Source: Phaseolus vulgaris
Taxonomy: Eukaryota > Streptophyta > Magnoliopsida > Fabales > Fabaceae
Reading direction: 5' to 3'
DNA: 64,000 nt
Assembly: GCF_000499845.2 (NCBI RefSeq)
Contig: NC_023757.2
Location: 7,226,118 to 7,290,117, forward strand
Shown here: positions 25,101-36,553 of the stretch, one piece after another
Numbering within the stretch: position 1 is the stretch's first letter
Layout: every line of letters starts with the position of its first letter
Notes under the pieces: model-generated
Seen by the model: only the letters and a program-made list of their open reading frames with translations
What the model was told of the DNA's origin: nothing
Databases searched by the model: none
Translations under genes and position numbers: made by a program

Positions 25101-27471
25101 TTTGGTTAATGCTGGTGGCATTCACAGAACAATGGTGTTTGCCAACACTGTTGAGGCTGTTGAAGCTGTGGCAAAGATATTACTCCGATCTGGAATTGAA
25201 TGTTCACGCTATCATAAGAATTGCACATTGGAAGAGCGAGCACAGACCTTAGTTGATTTTCACGATAAAGGTGGTGTTCTTGTATGTACTGATGCTGCTG
25301 CTCGTGGTGTTGATATTCCAAATGTTTTACATGTTATTCAGGTATAGTTTTCCTTTTACTCACGTATAGTAGTTTCATGGTTCGGTTATTTTATTTTGTG
25401 ATAACAAAAATTATTTATCCTAGGTTTCAAAACAAACAAAAGAAAAGAAGATTTCATTAGATATTAATTACATGTTGATCAAATGAAGGTGTTACTACAA
25501 TACATGTTGGAAATTTGAAAGAAAATGCATTTAAAACATTAGAATTCCAAAGTCTTTAATCCAATTAATACTACACCATCTCCTCAGGTGGTAGTTTGTT
25601 TTGAAGATATATCATCTGTCATGTTAAGAATGACTTGCAAGTTGCTAGGTATGGGTCTTGATTCTCACATTGGAAGTATGGGATTCAAGCGTGGGGTTTC
25701 ACTTTGTGTGATATGGTTGGTATCAAAGTTATGCACCATGTCTCAGCTGCAAAATGTACAACATGGGGATGCCAGCATTGCAGTGTTTGCTGGAAATAGT
25801 CAAAAGGTTAGCACACAGTCAGCCCATGAGGGCTCTGGGGCTGAGTTCTGGTGGGATGTTAGGATCCAATTGTAAGATGTGGAAGGTCCCACATTGGAAA
25901 TGTGGGATTCTAGTTTGGGGTTTATAAGACATTGGGCTCTCCAACTGCTATGGCTAGCTTGGTGGTGTGGTTCACCTAAGGTTCTTATCAAGGTGGTTTA
26001 TTAAATGACACTAATGAATGTCTCTATTTTTGAGAATTAAAATTGTTAGAAAGCATCTCCTGTTTAAGGAAATATTTCATATTTAGAGCTTTATTTTTAT
26101 GCTAATTCACAATACCTTTGGAATATGATTTGGTTTGATAATGATTTGAATGTTAGTTGATAAGGTTTTCCTTGTTTCATATAATTAGACAACGTAACCA
26201 GTATCATCTGTATTTGAATTCATCTGCAGAGGATCCTTAATTCCTCGAGTAATTCATGTAATCTGTCTCAACTAAATTATGCATGGGCATAAACAGCCTA
26301 TTCAAGTTAACCTCCAGTATCTTCTGATTTGTGAGACTAGAATATACTGGAAATTGTAATTCTACTAGTAATTTAATGGTTTAGTTGATTGTCATTGTCC
26401 GATATTGATTAATTACTTTGAGAAGAAAGAAACATATTGTGATAAAATCGATTGGAGCATGATGACAGAGTGAGAAGGTATAAAGATGACATTCTAAAGG
26501 CAGTAACAGAGTTAATGGATCTATTCTATGCTTTAAAAGTCAAACTCCTTTAGGAAGCAAAAAAGTGTTGGCCACATCAAATAAGATAACTTGTTGGGAA
26601 ATTTCTGAGTTTTGACTTTTGGTTAGGAACGAATGCAGTCTGGTGAGTGGTATTTTTATACCACTTAATGTCCTTTTAAATTCTTACATTACATTACCGT
26701 GCACGTATCTGTCGCCTTTATTTCCATCTCATGAACTCTGATTCTGCTATTATGACATTGCTTTTTTACTGTATTGCTGTTTTTATTATGTTTTATTATT
26801 ATATATAGATGTTCATTTGCAATGTGGTTCATGCATTTCAGGCAGATTTTGCTACTTCTGCTGTAGATTTTTTGCATAGAGTTGGTCGTACAGCTAGAGC
26901 TGGTCAGATTGGACTTGTTACTAGCATGTACACCGAATCCAACAGGGAACTTGTTGATGCAGTTCGTTCGGCAGAGAAACGTGGTCAACCTGTGGTAAAT
27001 TTTTAAACATTATTTAATATTCATTGGCCTTACACATGGAATGTAAAACGTACCAATTGAGATAGTTTCAAGAAAAATACTTTTGTGATTGTAAAATTGA
27101 GTCTTGAGGTTTACAGTTGATGCTGGTATTATATGAGGATGGAGTTAACTAAGGACTTCAATATTTTCACACATCAATACTTGTTAGTAATAATTGCCAA
27201 TTTACCACAGGAAACTGCATTTAGCAGGAAAAGAAGCTTCCGCAACAAGATCAAGAAGAGGGGTAAACTTTCAAGACTTAGTCCTACAAAGTTTTAAAAC
27301 AAACATTCTATATGAATTTGTATACCCTGAATACTGATGATCAGCGAAGATGTTTAAGTTTGAGTAACAGAAAATGCGTTTGAATCTTGTCCCAATTGTC
27401 ATCTTGTACTTGTAACAGGTACTAACAAAGTCAGAGATTCAGCAACTATTAAAGAGAGTGCACTAGCATGA
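22143..27471 (+). CDS. RH22: DEAD-box ATP-dependent RNA helicase RH22, organelle type
   Basis: This is an ATP-dependent RNA helicase matching the Arabidopsis RH22 type, expected in the chloroplast. Eight exons, all GT-AG: 22143-22454, 22905-23192, 23278-23391, 23495-23931, 25014-25341, 26842-26994, 27211-27262 and 27419-27471. They give 1737 nt and 578 aa, close to the family's length. The first 60-70 residues are rich in Ser, Thr, Pro and Arg and poor in acid, as in a transit peptide. Motif I is AETGSGKT (121-128), Ib TPAAL (213-217), II DEAD (241-244), and III is AAT (348-350) rather than SAT. An acidic insert (about 289-318) separates II and III, as in RH22. Motif IV is MVFANT, V is AARGVD, and VI is HRVGRTARAG (505 on). 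The C-terminus is basic. I start at 22143 because an upstream in-frame ATG (22089) adds only a low-complexity lead. Introns 4 and 5 exceed 1 kb. Confidence 0.94.
25650..25990 (+). mobile_element. TRIM-like short LTR element in RH22 intron 5
   Basis: Two related stretches, around 25655-25705 and 25880-25930, share a CACATTGGAA(G/A)(T/G)(A/G)GGGATTC core followed by GGGGTTT. Between them a TGGTATCAAAG at 25718-25728 resembles a tRNA-Met primer-binding site. This is the plan of a terminal-repeat retrotransposon in miniature, but the first repeat looks truncated and I see no target duplication. The 95-aa open frame across it (25588-25875) is not a gene. Confidence 0.5.
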
Positions 27472-28700
27472 GAATACCAGATGGCACTAAGTATGTAAAG
27501 CAGCATGCTCGAATGACAAGGTGAAGAACATTATGAGCCATTGCATTTAAAAGGTATTAGCTGTTACACACACATGGCTCATAGTATACGACACTCATTT
27601 AAGGGATCCTGCCATTTCTTGAGGATCATGTAATTTCCGTGAAGCCGTCTTTCACATCAGAATTAAAATTAATGCAGACAACTATTTTTGTAATCCCTTT
27701 TGTGGGGTTTAATGAGTAGTGTCTTATCCAAACTTAGTTTCTGAAATGGTCCCATAATCTTTTACAGTATCGTGAGTATGGAAAATATCCAATATGTGTC
27801 TGCATGTGTCCAAGTTCCTAGCAAAGTTCATGATTGTGGGAAAGGTTTACAGGGGCAGTTAGTTTAGCTTGGTTCTTATAATATTTTTTCCATGTAAATT
27901 ATGAGCGATTGTGTTTCTCTCCTTATTTTGTCCTCAGCACTTGTAGCTGTAGCTTAAGATTCTAAGCAGCAAGACCTGTCAAATACCACTTAACATCCAC
28001 ATATTTGTTTATAACCAAATGATGCAATCCTACTTTGTAGCCTTGCTTGATTTTGTGTTTCCATTGTGTTGCGGATTGTTGGAGCTGATTTGAAAGATGA
28101 AGAGGTGCCTAGGCTATTTACAAGAATATATGCTAAGAGTGAACTTTATTATTGATGGGTACTTTTTAATAGACTTGACTAATTTTTGTGTGGGACAATT
28201 GAAATGATCACATCTTCTATGTTTTCGAAAGTTTGAAGTTTGGATGTTTTAAATTGAAGTTTGAGTGGAAATATAATAATTTTTTTTAGAAGTTATAGCC
28301 ATGTATATTTTTTAAATGTAAGATGAAGTTAAAAGAAGTAATGGGTTTTTTAAACGGTAAGTACTAAATATCTATCTCATTTTGGGATAGATTAAGGTAA
28401 AGTAAAAATAAAAGAACTAAGTCTTTAAGTGAAATAATATGTCCACTTCATTTTGTAATGGATTGGGTGGAAAGAAAAGATCAACACTAATTTGTAATAT
28501 TTTTACAAAAAAATAATATCACTAGGATTTGCAAAATGCATCTACGAAAGTTTAGGGATTTGGTGTAGTTTTTTTTTTAATTATAAAAATAGATAAATTT
28601 AAAAAGAAATAGCCTAATGGATAAATCGTGTTTTGAATGGAAACTTAGTGTAAACATTATTTGGATTTGAGTGATTATTCACCCGGATTAAAAAGAAAAT
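27472..28700. other. 3' flank of RH22 and intergenic DNA
   Basis: This follows the RH22 stop codon and should include its 3' UTR. I see no second gene. A short GC-richer piece near 28080-28160 has no recognisable coding match. Confidence 0.5.
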
Positions 28701-29093
28701 ACTATTTTTTGTTTGGATTAGGGGGTTTGCATAGATTAGATGACGTGTAAAGACAGGGAAAGTGAGAATTGGTTCTTTGGTGCTTTAAGAAGATTTGTAG
28801 AGAAAGTTAAGCCATTTACTATGTTACCCTTTTGCCAACTATCATAATTCACATGTCATAATAGTGAAGATTCCTATGCACAATAGAGATTTGACCATGA
28901 CTGAGATTCTTGAGTGCTTTGACCAAGGCATCTGGAATTGTGGTGGATGATGAGTTAGAGTGATAAATACTAGAAGGGGAGTGAGGGGAGGTGAGTTGTG
29001 TGCTTTGAGTTGAGGAGGGAGCAAAGTGTGAATGTTGTGAGGAGTTTGTTCGTAGAGATTGTTGGAGGTGTGTGGTGTGGTTCAGTGTGATGC

Positions 29094-29394
29094 ACAGTGT
29101 GAGATCCATGATCTATTTAGTGGACTATGTGGTTTCACTTCAAACCTAAAAAATTTTCAAGGCTGAGGATGAAGTGTGGGATGTGTTGATAAAGGTAACA
29201 TATTCAACCTGATCTTCACTTATCATATACATTAACCAGTAATTAAGAATATGAATGTATTTATTTTCATTAATGAATAGGCAAAGCCCTCAGCCGCAAA
29301 GTGACACGTTTATCCCATCAGACACTACAACTTGATGGAAGACTTATAGGGGCTTGATCGTGCTACCGACCACGGTGGGAGAACAACACTATAT
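29094..29394 (+). repeat. Upstream copy of a 300-bp direct repeat
   Basis: This matches 29647-29951 at an offset of about 553-557 bp, from ACAGTGTGAGATCCA to GGGAGAACAACACTATA, with only scattered changes. It holds the C-terminal part of a MYB/SANT-like coding region and what looks like an intron. No N-terminal half precedes this copy. Confidence 0.92.
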
Positions 29395-29405
29395 TAGGTT
29401 TTATC

Positions 29406-30370
29406 ATGGATCGCGGGAAGGGTATTACTCCAGAATCATCTGTAGGTATTCGTGAAAACAAAAAATGGACTATTGACATAGATTTTCGATTGTTGAATGC
29501 CATGATCGATGAGGCATCTATGGGTAACCACATTGACGGTAGTTGGACGACGCAGGGTTACATAAACATCGTTAAATCTCTACATTAGAATGGATTGGTA
29601 GGGATTACAAATAATAATGTAAAGAACAAGCAGAAAAGCCTTAAGGACAGTGTGAGATCCAGGATCTGCTTAGTGGACTGAGTGGTTTCACTTGGAATCA
29701 AACCTCGAAAACTTTCAAGGTTGAGGATGAAGGGTGAGATGTGTTGATAAAGGTAACATATTCAACATGATGTTCACTTATCGTATACATTAACCAGTAA
29801 TTAAGAATATGAATGTATTTATTTTCATTAATGAATAGACAAAGCCCTCAGCCGCAAAGTGGCACGTTTATCCCATCAGGCACTACAACTTGATGGAAGA
29901 CTTATAGGGGCTTGATCGTGCTACCGACCATGGTGGGAGAACAACACTATAGTCATCAAGTCGAACTTAGTCTCATCATTTTAATGTAGATCTTAACGAT
30001 CACAATATGGAGTACATCCCAAAAGTTAATGCGACCCAATGTGAAATTCCTCGCTCAGCTGACCCTAATGTTGATTCATACAGCCCTGGGCCTAATCTGA
30101 CGCCCCATCAGTGCCACCTTAGCCATCCCAACCATCAGGTGGTAAATTTGATATCTGGGAAATGTTAGTGGAGATGAACATGCATGATGAAGATATGTTG
30201 GATAACTATTATGACGTCCTATATGGTCATCCTAATGCGATGAAACAACTCTTTGGCCTGCCTCTCGAGCGACGAATGAGAAAGCTTGTGAAGATAATGC
30301 TACAAATCCCTAAACTATGTAAAAATTTGGTTGTATTTTATTATGCATATGTGTTTTTCTTTTCGGATCT
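29406..30370 (+). pseudogene. MYB/SANT-like DNA-binding domain protein remnant
   Basis: From about 29460 the translation gives NKKWTIDIDF, LLNAMIDEA, GNHIDGSWTTQGY and NNNVKNKQKSLKD. This is the pattern of the plant Myb/SANT-like domain (Myb_DNA-bind_3 type), found in Harbinger-associated and LIMYB-like proteins. The chain continues after frame breaks with VEDEGWDVLIK, then SAAKWHVYPIRHYNLMEDL and GLDRATDHGGRTT, and a later piece ending LYGHPNAMKQLFGLPLERR. A GT...AG intron (GTAACATATTC... to ...ATGAATAG) seems to sit inside, kept in both repeat copies. Stops at 29586 and later show that the gene is broken. Its job would have been DNA binding for a transposon or a domesticated relative. Confidence 0.75.
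29647..29951 (+). repeat. Downstream copy of the 300-bp direct repeat
   Basis: This is the second copy of the unit at 29094-29394. Here it is in its natural place, directly after the N-terminal half of the MYB/SANT-like domain. Confidence 0.92.
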
Positions 30371-30569
30371 GTAATCTTATTTATGACACGATTTCTGTAA
30401 ACATTTTTATTTAAATATGCTTTAATTCAAGTTTGTTTCAACCAATATAAGTATTTAATTGCATGTTATTTTTTAAATCTATTTTATGTTATATGCTTGT
30501 TTTGGTTGTTATCATAAAATTTTATGCAAATCTTCACTAATTGCAATTATGAATATTATCTAAGTTTTG

Positions 30570-31740
30570 TAGATACGACATCTTCATCTATGAAGAGACA
30601 ACGCAGTCATCGAAAGGGTAAAGGAAAAACCTATGCTGATGATTAAGTTCCTGATGCACCTACTCTCGGTATTGAGGACGTCCTTAATCATTCTAAACAT
30701 TTTTCTAACTGAGACCAGATGCTGGAGTTTCGGACGAGCTTTGTTCACAGATCAATCGTGCCCCCCTAAGGTCGTGCATTTTGGGTTCTTTGAAGAAACA
30801 GGGTTTGAGTTCCAAAATCATTTGGAACGTTAAGAACTGAAACAATTTTCAATGCTGAGATATTCATGCTTTGATGTTATGATCAAAGTTTTTTATGCAA
30901 ATCTTAGGATTACAGATGATGGTTATCCTTTGTTCGGAGGTTAACCGTAAAATAATTATTATACAACCTCCTGATTGATTGTTGTTGGTTAAATTGAATG
31001 ATGCAATCCCTCTTGAGCACCTAAACTACAACCATGACACGACATTAACAGACATGTTGAGGTCAAGGATGGAGGCTCATAATCTTATAAATGTTGGTGT
31101 TCTCTCCGTGAATGACATACTATTTCACTACACATTTGTTCACATTTTATGTCCTCGACACTAATTATTCTCAGTTGCAAGACAAAGATATTTTCATGCT
31201 ATGGGCAATAAAAAATAATATCTCGATTAACTAGCCACATTACATAATGCACTACATGGTCAAATGTATGGACAACAACATGCCTCTGCCATATGCCATG
31301 CTGGTCTCATGGTTTATGACAACATGTGAAATCAATTTATTCTTGGAATCATGTATGAATCTTGGATGGTGCCGCTTTTTTGAAAAAAAAAAAAATCAAT
31401 GAAAAAGTTAAATATCCATTAGGTACATGGTGTGTGGCAGCATGGAAGGAATGACTAGGAGGATGACGAAGATGATAAAGATGATGTCAACCCAACCATT
31501 CTTGAGGAACATGATGATGGCAGTGTGCCTCAGGTCCCTATGCAGAATCAGTCTACAATGCCACCATAATATTTGAGTGGATTCCAAGCGTTGTAGGAAT
31601 CTATTCGGGCTGTGAACCTCAACATGAACAGACGTTTCGACAACATTGACACACATTTCGATAGGATTTATGACCGCATTGACAAGATGGAAAAACAAAT
31701 TAACGACTTTCATGACTCTTTTGAACGATACATATTTCAA
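30570..31740 (+). pseudogene. Putative plant transposon protein remnant
   Basis: In broken plus-strand frames: FEETGFEFQNHLER near 30790-30830, then VMIKVFYANLRITDDG near 30875-30925, and at the end a charged helical stretch (NLNMNRRFDNIDTHFDRIYDRIDKMEKQI, in part, near 31610-31700). The FYANL(K/R) motif and order match my memory of the putative plant transposon protein family (Transposase_32 type). Multiple stops and frameshifts make it non-functional. Confidence 0.55.
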
Positions 31741-32430
31741 TGTATCATTTATATGATTTTCTAGAATATTATTATTATTATTTATTTCATGTTTCTTTTA
31801 TATATACATTTGTAGTGTACATTTAATATTTGTTAGGCACGAACTTTATCCTAAATTTTGCTTTAATAAATTATAATATACTGCATTAATATTTATTTCA
31901 TAAATATTTTTTCTTTATCAAATTATAGATCTAACACAACATCGTAAATAATATGCTCCAACACAGTATAAAAAATAATCTTTTAATTGCTTACACCTAT
32001 ATTTCACAAATAAATAATTTATGATTACAATTGTTTTCTAAATAAAGTTTATCACAATCATAAACATGGTCAGAAAATTTTACATCGTTTATATTTTTTC
32101 CAAAGTTAGCTTTAACACAGTACTGGAAATAATATTTCAATTACCAAAAATAATATTTTAATTTAAAATAATTATAATTCACAAATAATCAATCAAATTA
32201 ATTTTTCAACAATTTTTAAATACAAGGACAAATGTGTAAACATTCATTTTTATCAATTAAAAAATATAATTTCAATTACACCCATCACATTTCTCACAAA
32301 CTTTCTTAAATTTTTTCTACACTTTCCACTTTATTTATCTTAATCCAAACACTCTAATTTTTTGGACACTTTTCCTTTAAATCATCTCAAATCAACTCCC
32401 TCAATTTCACTCCCTAATCCAAACAAAACA

Positions 32431-32902
32431 AACAAAACATTAAAGAAATCATAGTTGAAATTTTTCTATAAGAGAAATCAGTAGTGATTTTATAAAACAT
32501 GATTGCAAAATAATTTTTTATTGCGAAACTGAAAATCGTGATTTTTGTAACATTAGTCTTATTTTATGAAGGAAACTAATTATATTTTGTAAAATACTGC
32601 TTCAAATTGAATTCTTTTAGTTACAAAACTGAATATCGTACTTCGAATGATAACTTGAATTTTTAATAAAAAAATCGAAATTGTTTTATAGAACACTTGT
32701 ATAGTTCCTTTGTTAACTTGTATACAAAATGATAAAAAGTTCTTCACATTCGCTCAATCATCATTTTTTATACTAAATTCTAAGGGTGCATAATAATCTA
32801 TAATATTTTCACAAAACTAAGGAGAAGATATTAAAAAAAAGGTGAAAAAAGCGTTTTTTTAAATTGGTAATTTTTAGTGTGTTTAGACAGAAATTAATGC
32901 AT
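32431..32902. other. AT-rich spacer before the tRNA gene
   Basis: No gene or clear repeat was seen apart from AT-rich sequence. Confidence 0.5.
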
Positions 32903-32908
32903 AAAAAA
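32903..32908 (-). terminator. RNA polymerase III terminator of tRNA-Arg
   Basis: Six consecutive T residues on the minus strand lie directly after the last base of the tRNA, a normal Pol III stop signal. Confidence 0.9.
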
Positions 32909-32981
32909 CGACTCCACTGGGGATCGAACCCAGAATCTCTGGTTCCGTAGACCAGCGCCTTATCCATTGGGCCATGGAGTC
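32909..32981 (-). tRNA. tRNA-Arg(ACG)
   Basis: The 73-nt gene folds as a full cloverleaf. The 7-bp acceptor stem GACTCCA/TGGAGTC is perfectly paired, with a G discriminator. The D arm is GGCCCAATGGATAAGGCG-like. The anticodon stem CTGGT/ACCAG closes the loop CTACGGA, so the anticodon is ACG (arginine, CGU/CGC after inosine modification). The T arm contains GGTTCGATCCC. There is no intron. The internal A and B boxes are intact and a T6 terminator follows. It is probably functional. Confidence 0.97.
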
Positions 32982-34215
32982 TTATTTGATTTTGTTTCTT
33001 AATTTATTAATATTATTCTATTATTTATATTTCTAAACAGTTATTTTTTGAAGAAAGAGTGGCTTGAAATATATTGTTAGCATTTTTCTTAGCAATAAAA
33101 GTGTTGGGCAATGGATATTCATGAATATGTTGTAATTTTTCTTAATACTTGGAAGTTATAAATTACTTTGATTAGCTTATAATTTCATGCAATCAAAATT
33201 ATTTTGTTTCATAAATAAGCTTATTTTTATGATTTTTTTTAATTTATTTTCATAACAATTTCAAGTAGTTTATAGCTTTTTTATTTTTCACTTCTATCTC
33301 GGAAAATTTACTTTATTTTTTTATTTTTCAATTTTAATTTTTCCTACTACTTTACATTTATCAATTAACTTAAGATTCTTAACTTTATTTTCAACTAACC
33401 TATAAATTAGTTTTTATCAAAGACGCTTTGTGAAGAGACTCACTTTTTCTCTTCCTCCTTCTCAATTCCTTTTCATTTTTAACATTAATTCACATGGGTT
33501 GATAAATATTTAATAAATGTAAATCTGGATTATTTATTTTATTTATTAACATCAGTCCTAATAATTAGAAATAATAAATTAATGCACCAAATGTTTACCT
33601 ATCCAAATTAATCCAATAATAGTTGTGAACTACTAAACTTAATTTTATTTGTCATCAACTTTTGTTATTTTGTATTTTTTTTTGTAGTTTTGATGTAATT
33701 AATTTGGATCCAACGACCTTATTTAAAATGTAATTAGTTCTGATGTACCCCACATATTTAATAAAAAAAGTCATTACTTTAAAAAAAATAAAAGATATTT
33801 CAAATAGAGAAATAATTGTTCACAGGAATATAATAAAAATAAGATCACATTTCTTAAGAAAGAAATTATTACTCATGCATGATGTCCTTGGAAATAGAGT
33901 TCTGAAGCTGTATAGGGTTCATTAAATCAATAAGTATTAAATGCTATTTTCAGAATCAAATATAGTCAACTATGAATAAATACTTCACCCGTTCAATTTT
34001 TTTTAATGTCTTTTAAATTTTTGTACTAAAATATGAAAAGTACTCTATATATTTTAGCATGTTATTTTCTAACATGTGGCTTTAAGATTTGACTAAACAA
34101 AATAATAAAAGCAATAATTTTTATAATTTTTAGTAATATTTTATAATATTTTTATCATTTTGATATTCTTTGTATATATAGCAAATTACTCCCTATAATG
34201 TATTTTCTTATTTTA

Positions 34216-34699
34216 CACTAAAAAAATCATTAAATAGAAACTAATTTATCTTCATATAATATATTTTTTTATTTTACACTAAAAAAAATCATTAAATAGA
34301 AACTAATTTTAGAGATAAAAAATAATTAATTGTTATAGTGATTAAATTAGAAACCATTTTTGTGATGCCTAACATGAAATTTTTTATAAAAAAAATCAGA
34401 AATCATTTTAAAGACTACAAAAATTATTAGTTTTTAAATTAGTTTCTATTATTGATAAATAATTTTTAAATTGGTATCTAATTGACTATCAAGTTTTTTA
34501 CTATCAAATTTAGAATATAAATAATTGGTAGTTAAAACTTTGGTAGCTAATTAGATACCAATTTCGAAACTATTTATCAATAATAGAAACTAATTTAGAA
34601 ACCAATAATTTTTCTATTATTTAAAATAGTCTCTAATTTAATCAATATAGAAACTAATTATTTTTGTCTCTTGGTTTCTATTTCATCATTTTTTTAGTA
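34216..34699. repeat. CACTA-ended MITE, copy C, with duplicated left end
   Basis: The left terminus is CACTAAAAAAAATCATTAAA (34277 on), followed by TAGAAACTAATTTTAGAGAT. The right terminus is its approximate inverse, GGTTTCTATTTCATCATTTT then TTTAGTA (to 34699). The interior is itself an inverted repeat centred near 34530. A second left end (34216) sits 61 bp upstream as a tandem duplication of the terminus. No coding capacity; it would depend on transposase supplied elsewhere. Confidence 0.82.
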
Positions 34700-35631
34700 T
34701 TATAATAATATATATATATATATATATATTTATAATATATTCATCTTTCCTTTCTATAATAAAATATTAATTTTTCTTCCTTCCAATAAATAACATCCTA
34801 TGAAATAGAGTATCTAAAATATTATTTTTATTTTAATGAAAATAATTATTTTTATTTTTTTAAACTTTTAAAAATAAAAGTATAACTAGTAAATTACCAC
34901 TAATATACTATAGAACTTTACAAACCACCAATAAAAGGAAATAAAATTTGAATAAAAAAACTGATAATTAAAAAGATAGAGAGAATATATCTTTTTATGT
35001 TATAGTTTCATTTAAATTTATTTGATATAATTCATGGGTTTAATTTTATTTGATCTTTCTCTTTTAAGTTTTCCTTTATCATTTTAGAAAACCTTTATGT
35101 ATGTGTTTTCTAGTCATCTAGTCTTCCATTCTTTTACCAAATTCAACTCCATTTCTTATTTTTTTAAGATTAAGATTAGATTGTACCTTGTGGAAGATAG
35201 TGTGATAGAGAGCACATCCACTCAATTAGATTTTGAAACAGAATAAATTCATTTTTCTATATATTATTCTTGTGATTATCATATATTTTTCTTATTTGTG
35301 TACTTGATTCTTCTCATGACTAACTTGTAGATTGTTTATAATTTCTATTTTGGTTGTTTAGGATTTAAAAACTTGTTGGTTCCTAGGTTCTTGGACACTT
35401 AGTTTTTTATCCTTTCCTAGATTTCGAGTCAATTCCATATAAATAGAGTTAATTTACTTAGTTTTTATTTTAATTGATTTGTAATGTTGGTGTAAAGATT
35501 AGTTTATATTAATAGTAAATTGAGAATGAATCATTTTGTGAACATGATTCTTAAATTTGGAAAATTAAATGTTGGATGACAATTTTGGTAGTAAAATGCT
35601 TTGGTTTTAATTTGGAGCCAAATGATAACAT

Positions 35632-36052
35632 CACTACAAGAAAATCATGAAATAGAAACCAATTTTTAGAGATTAAAATAATTAATTACAATAGTAACTA
35701 AATTAGAGATTATTTTAGAAATTAAAAAACAAATTGGTTTCTAAATTAGTTTTTATTATGGTTAAATAGTTTCTAAATTGATATCTAATTAGCAACCAAT
35801 GTTTTAACTACCAATTATTTAGTTTTTAAATTTGGTCTCTAAAATCTTGATTGCTAATTAGATACTAATTTAGAAACTATTTAACAATAATATAAACTAA
35901 TTTAGAAACCATTTTTTTTATTTTTTAAAATGATTTCTAATTTAGTTATTATGCAACTAATTATTTTGATATCTAAAAATTGATTTTTATTTTGGTATCT
36001 AAAAATTGGTTTTTATTTCATGATGCGTTTCTATTTCATGATGCGTGTAGAG
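35632..36052. repeat. CACTA-ended MITE, copy D
   Basis: This is the best left end of the family: CACTACAAGAAAATCATGAA then ATAGAAACCAATTTTTAGAG. The body is a long imperfect inverted repeat. The right end is decayed and partly duplicated (two TATTTCATGATGCG stretches). Length is about 421 bp. Confidence 0.85.
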
Positions 36053-36553
36053 TTAGAAATGTTATGAAAGTTACCAGTTGAAAATAGATAACTCTTTTTG
36101 CTGTTGACTTTTTACTTGAGTTTAATTGTTATGCTCAATTTGAATAATAGTAGTTAATTTTTAAAATTATGCCAATACATGTTAATTATCTTATAGATTA
36201 AGGTGCTTATTTGATGAATTTTAGAAAATTGGAATTCTACAAAACTTAGAACTTAGAATTTTTCTGCATAATCTGCCCAATAGATTCCCCAACTACCCAA
36301 CATATTTGAAGTAGAGAGGGAGTTACTTTTACTGTGAAAAGTAGAAAAACATGATCCATAAACATATATAGAAGATCTCTGGTCACAGTAATCTACTCCA
36401 CAACAACTGATACTTTCAGATAATTAAGGCACAGCAGATACAAAAACTGATGATTAAACAAAGTATGAAATACATAATACATAATACATAGTGCATTATG
36501 AAGTGAAAAGAAGAGAAAGAAAATGGAATTGGATCTAAGTTTAGAGAAGTGTT

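Larger units (their letters stand above)
28710..32430 (+). mobile_element. Candidate PIF/Harbinger-like element with MYB/SANT-like gene remnant
   Basis: The left end has TTTTTTGTTTGGATTAGGGGG (28706-28726). The right end has, inverted, CTCCCTAATCCAAAC (about 32410-32425). GTTTGG-type inverted ends fit PIF/Harbinger transposons, but I could not fix a target-site duplication. Between them is a plus-strand MYB/SANT-like coding remnant (29406-30370), with its C-terminal half also duplicated upstream, and a second transposon-protein remnant (30570-31740). No DDE transposase was recognised, so the element would be non-autonomous or the parts may be nested insertions. Confidence 0.45.
32982..36553. 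other. Intergenic region with two MITEs
   Basis: This is AT-rich DNA between the tRNA and the GASA gene. Apart from the MITE copies at 34216-34699 and 35632-36052 and a short (TA)n tract at about 34709-34731, nothing coding is seen. Confidence 0.6.

Noticed and set aside
25588..25875. 95-aa open frame in RH22 intron 5
   Set aside because: Falls across the TRIM-like repeats and PBS and lacks any protein motif; RH22 motifs continue in the next exon.
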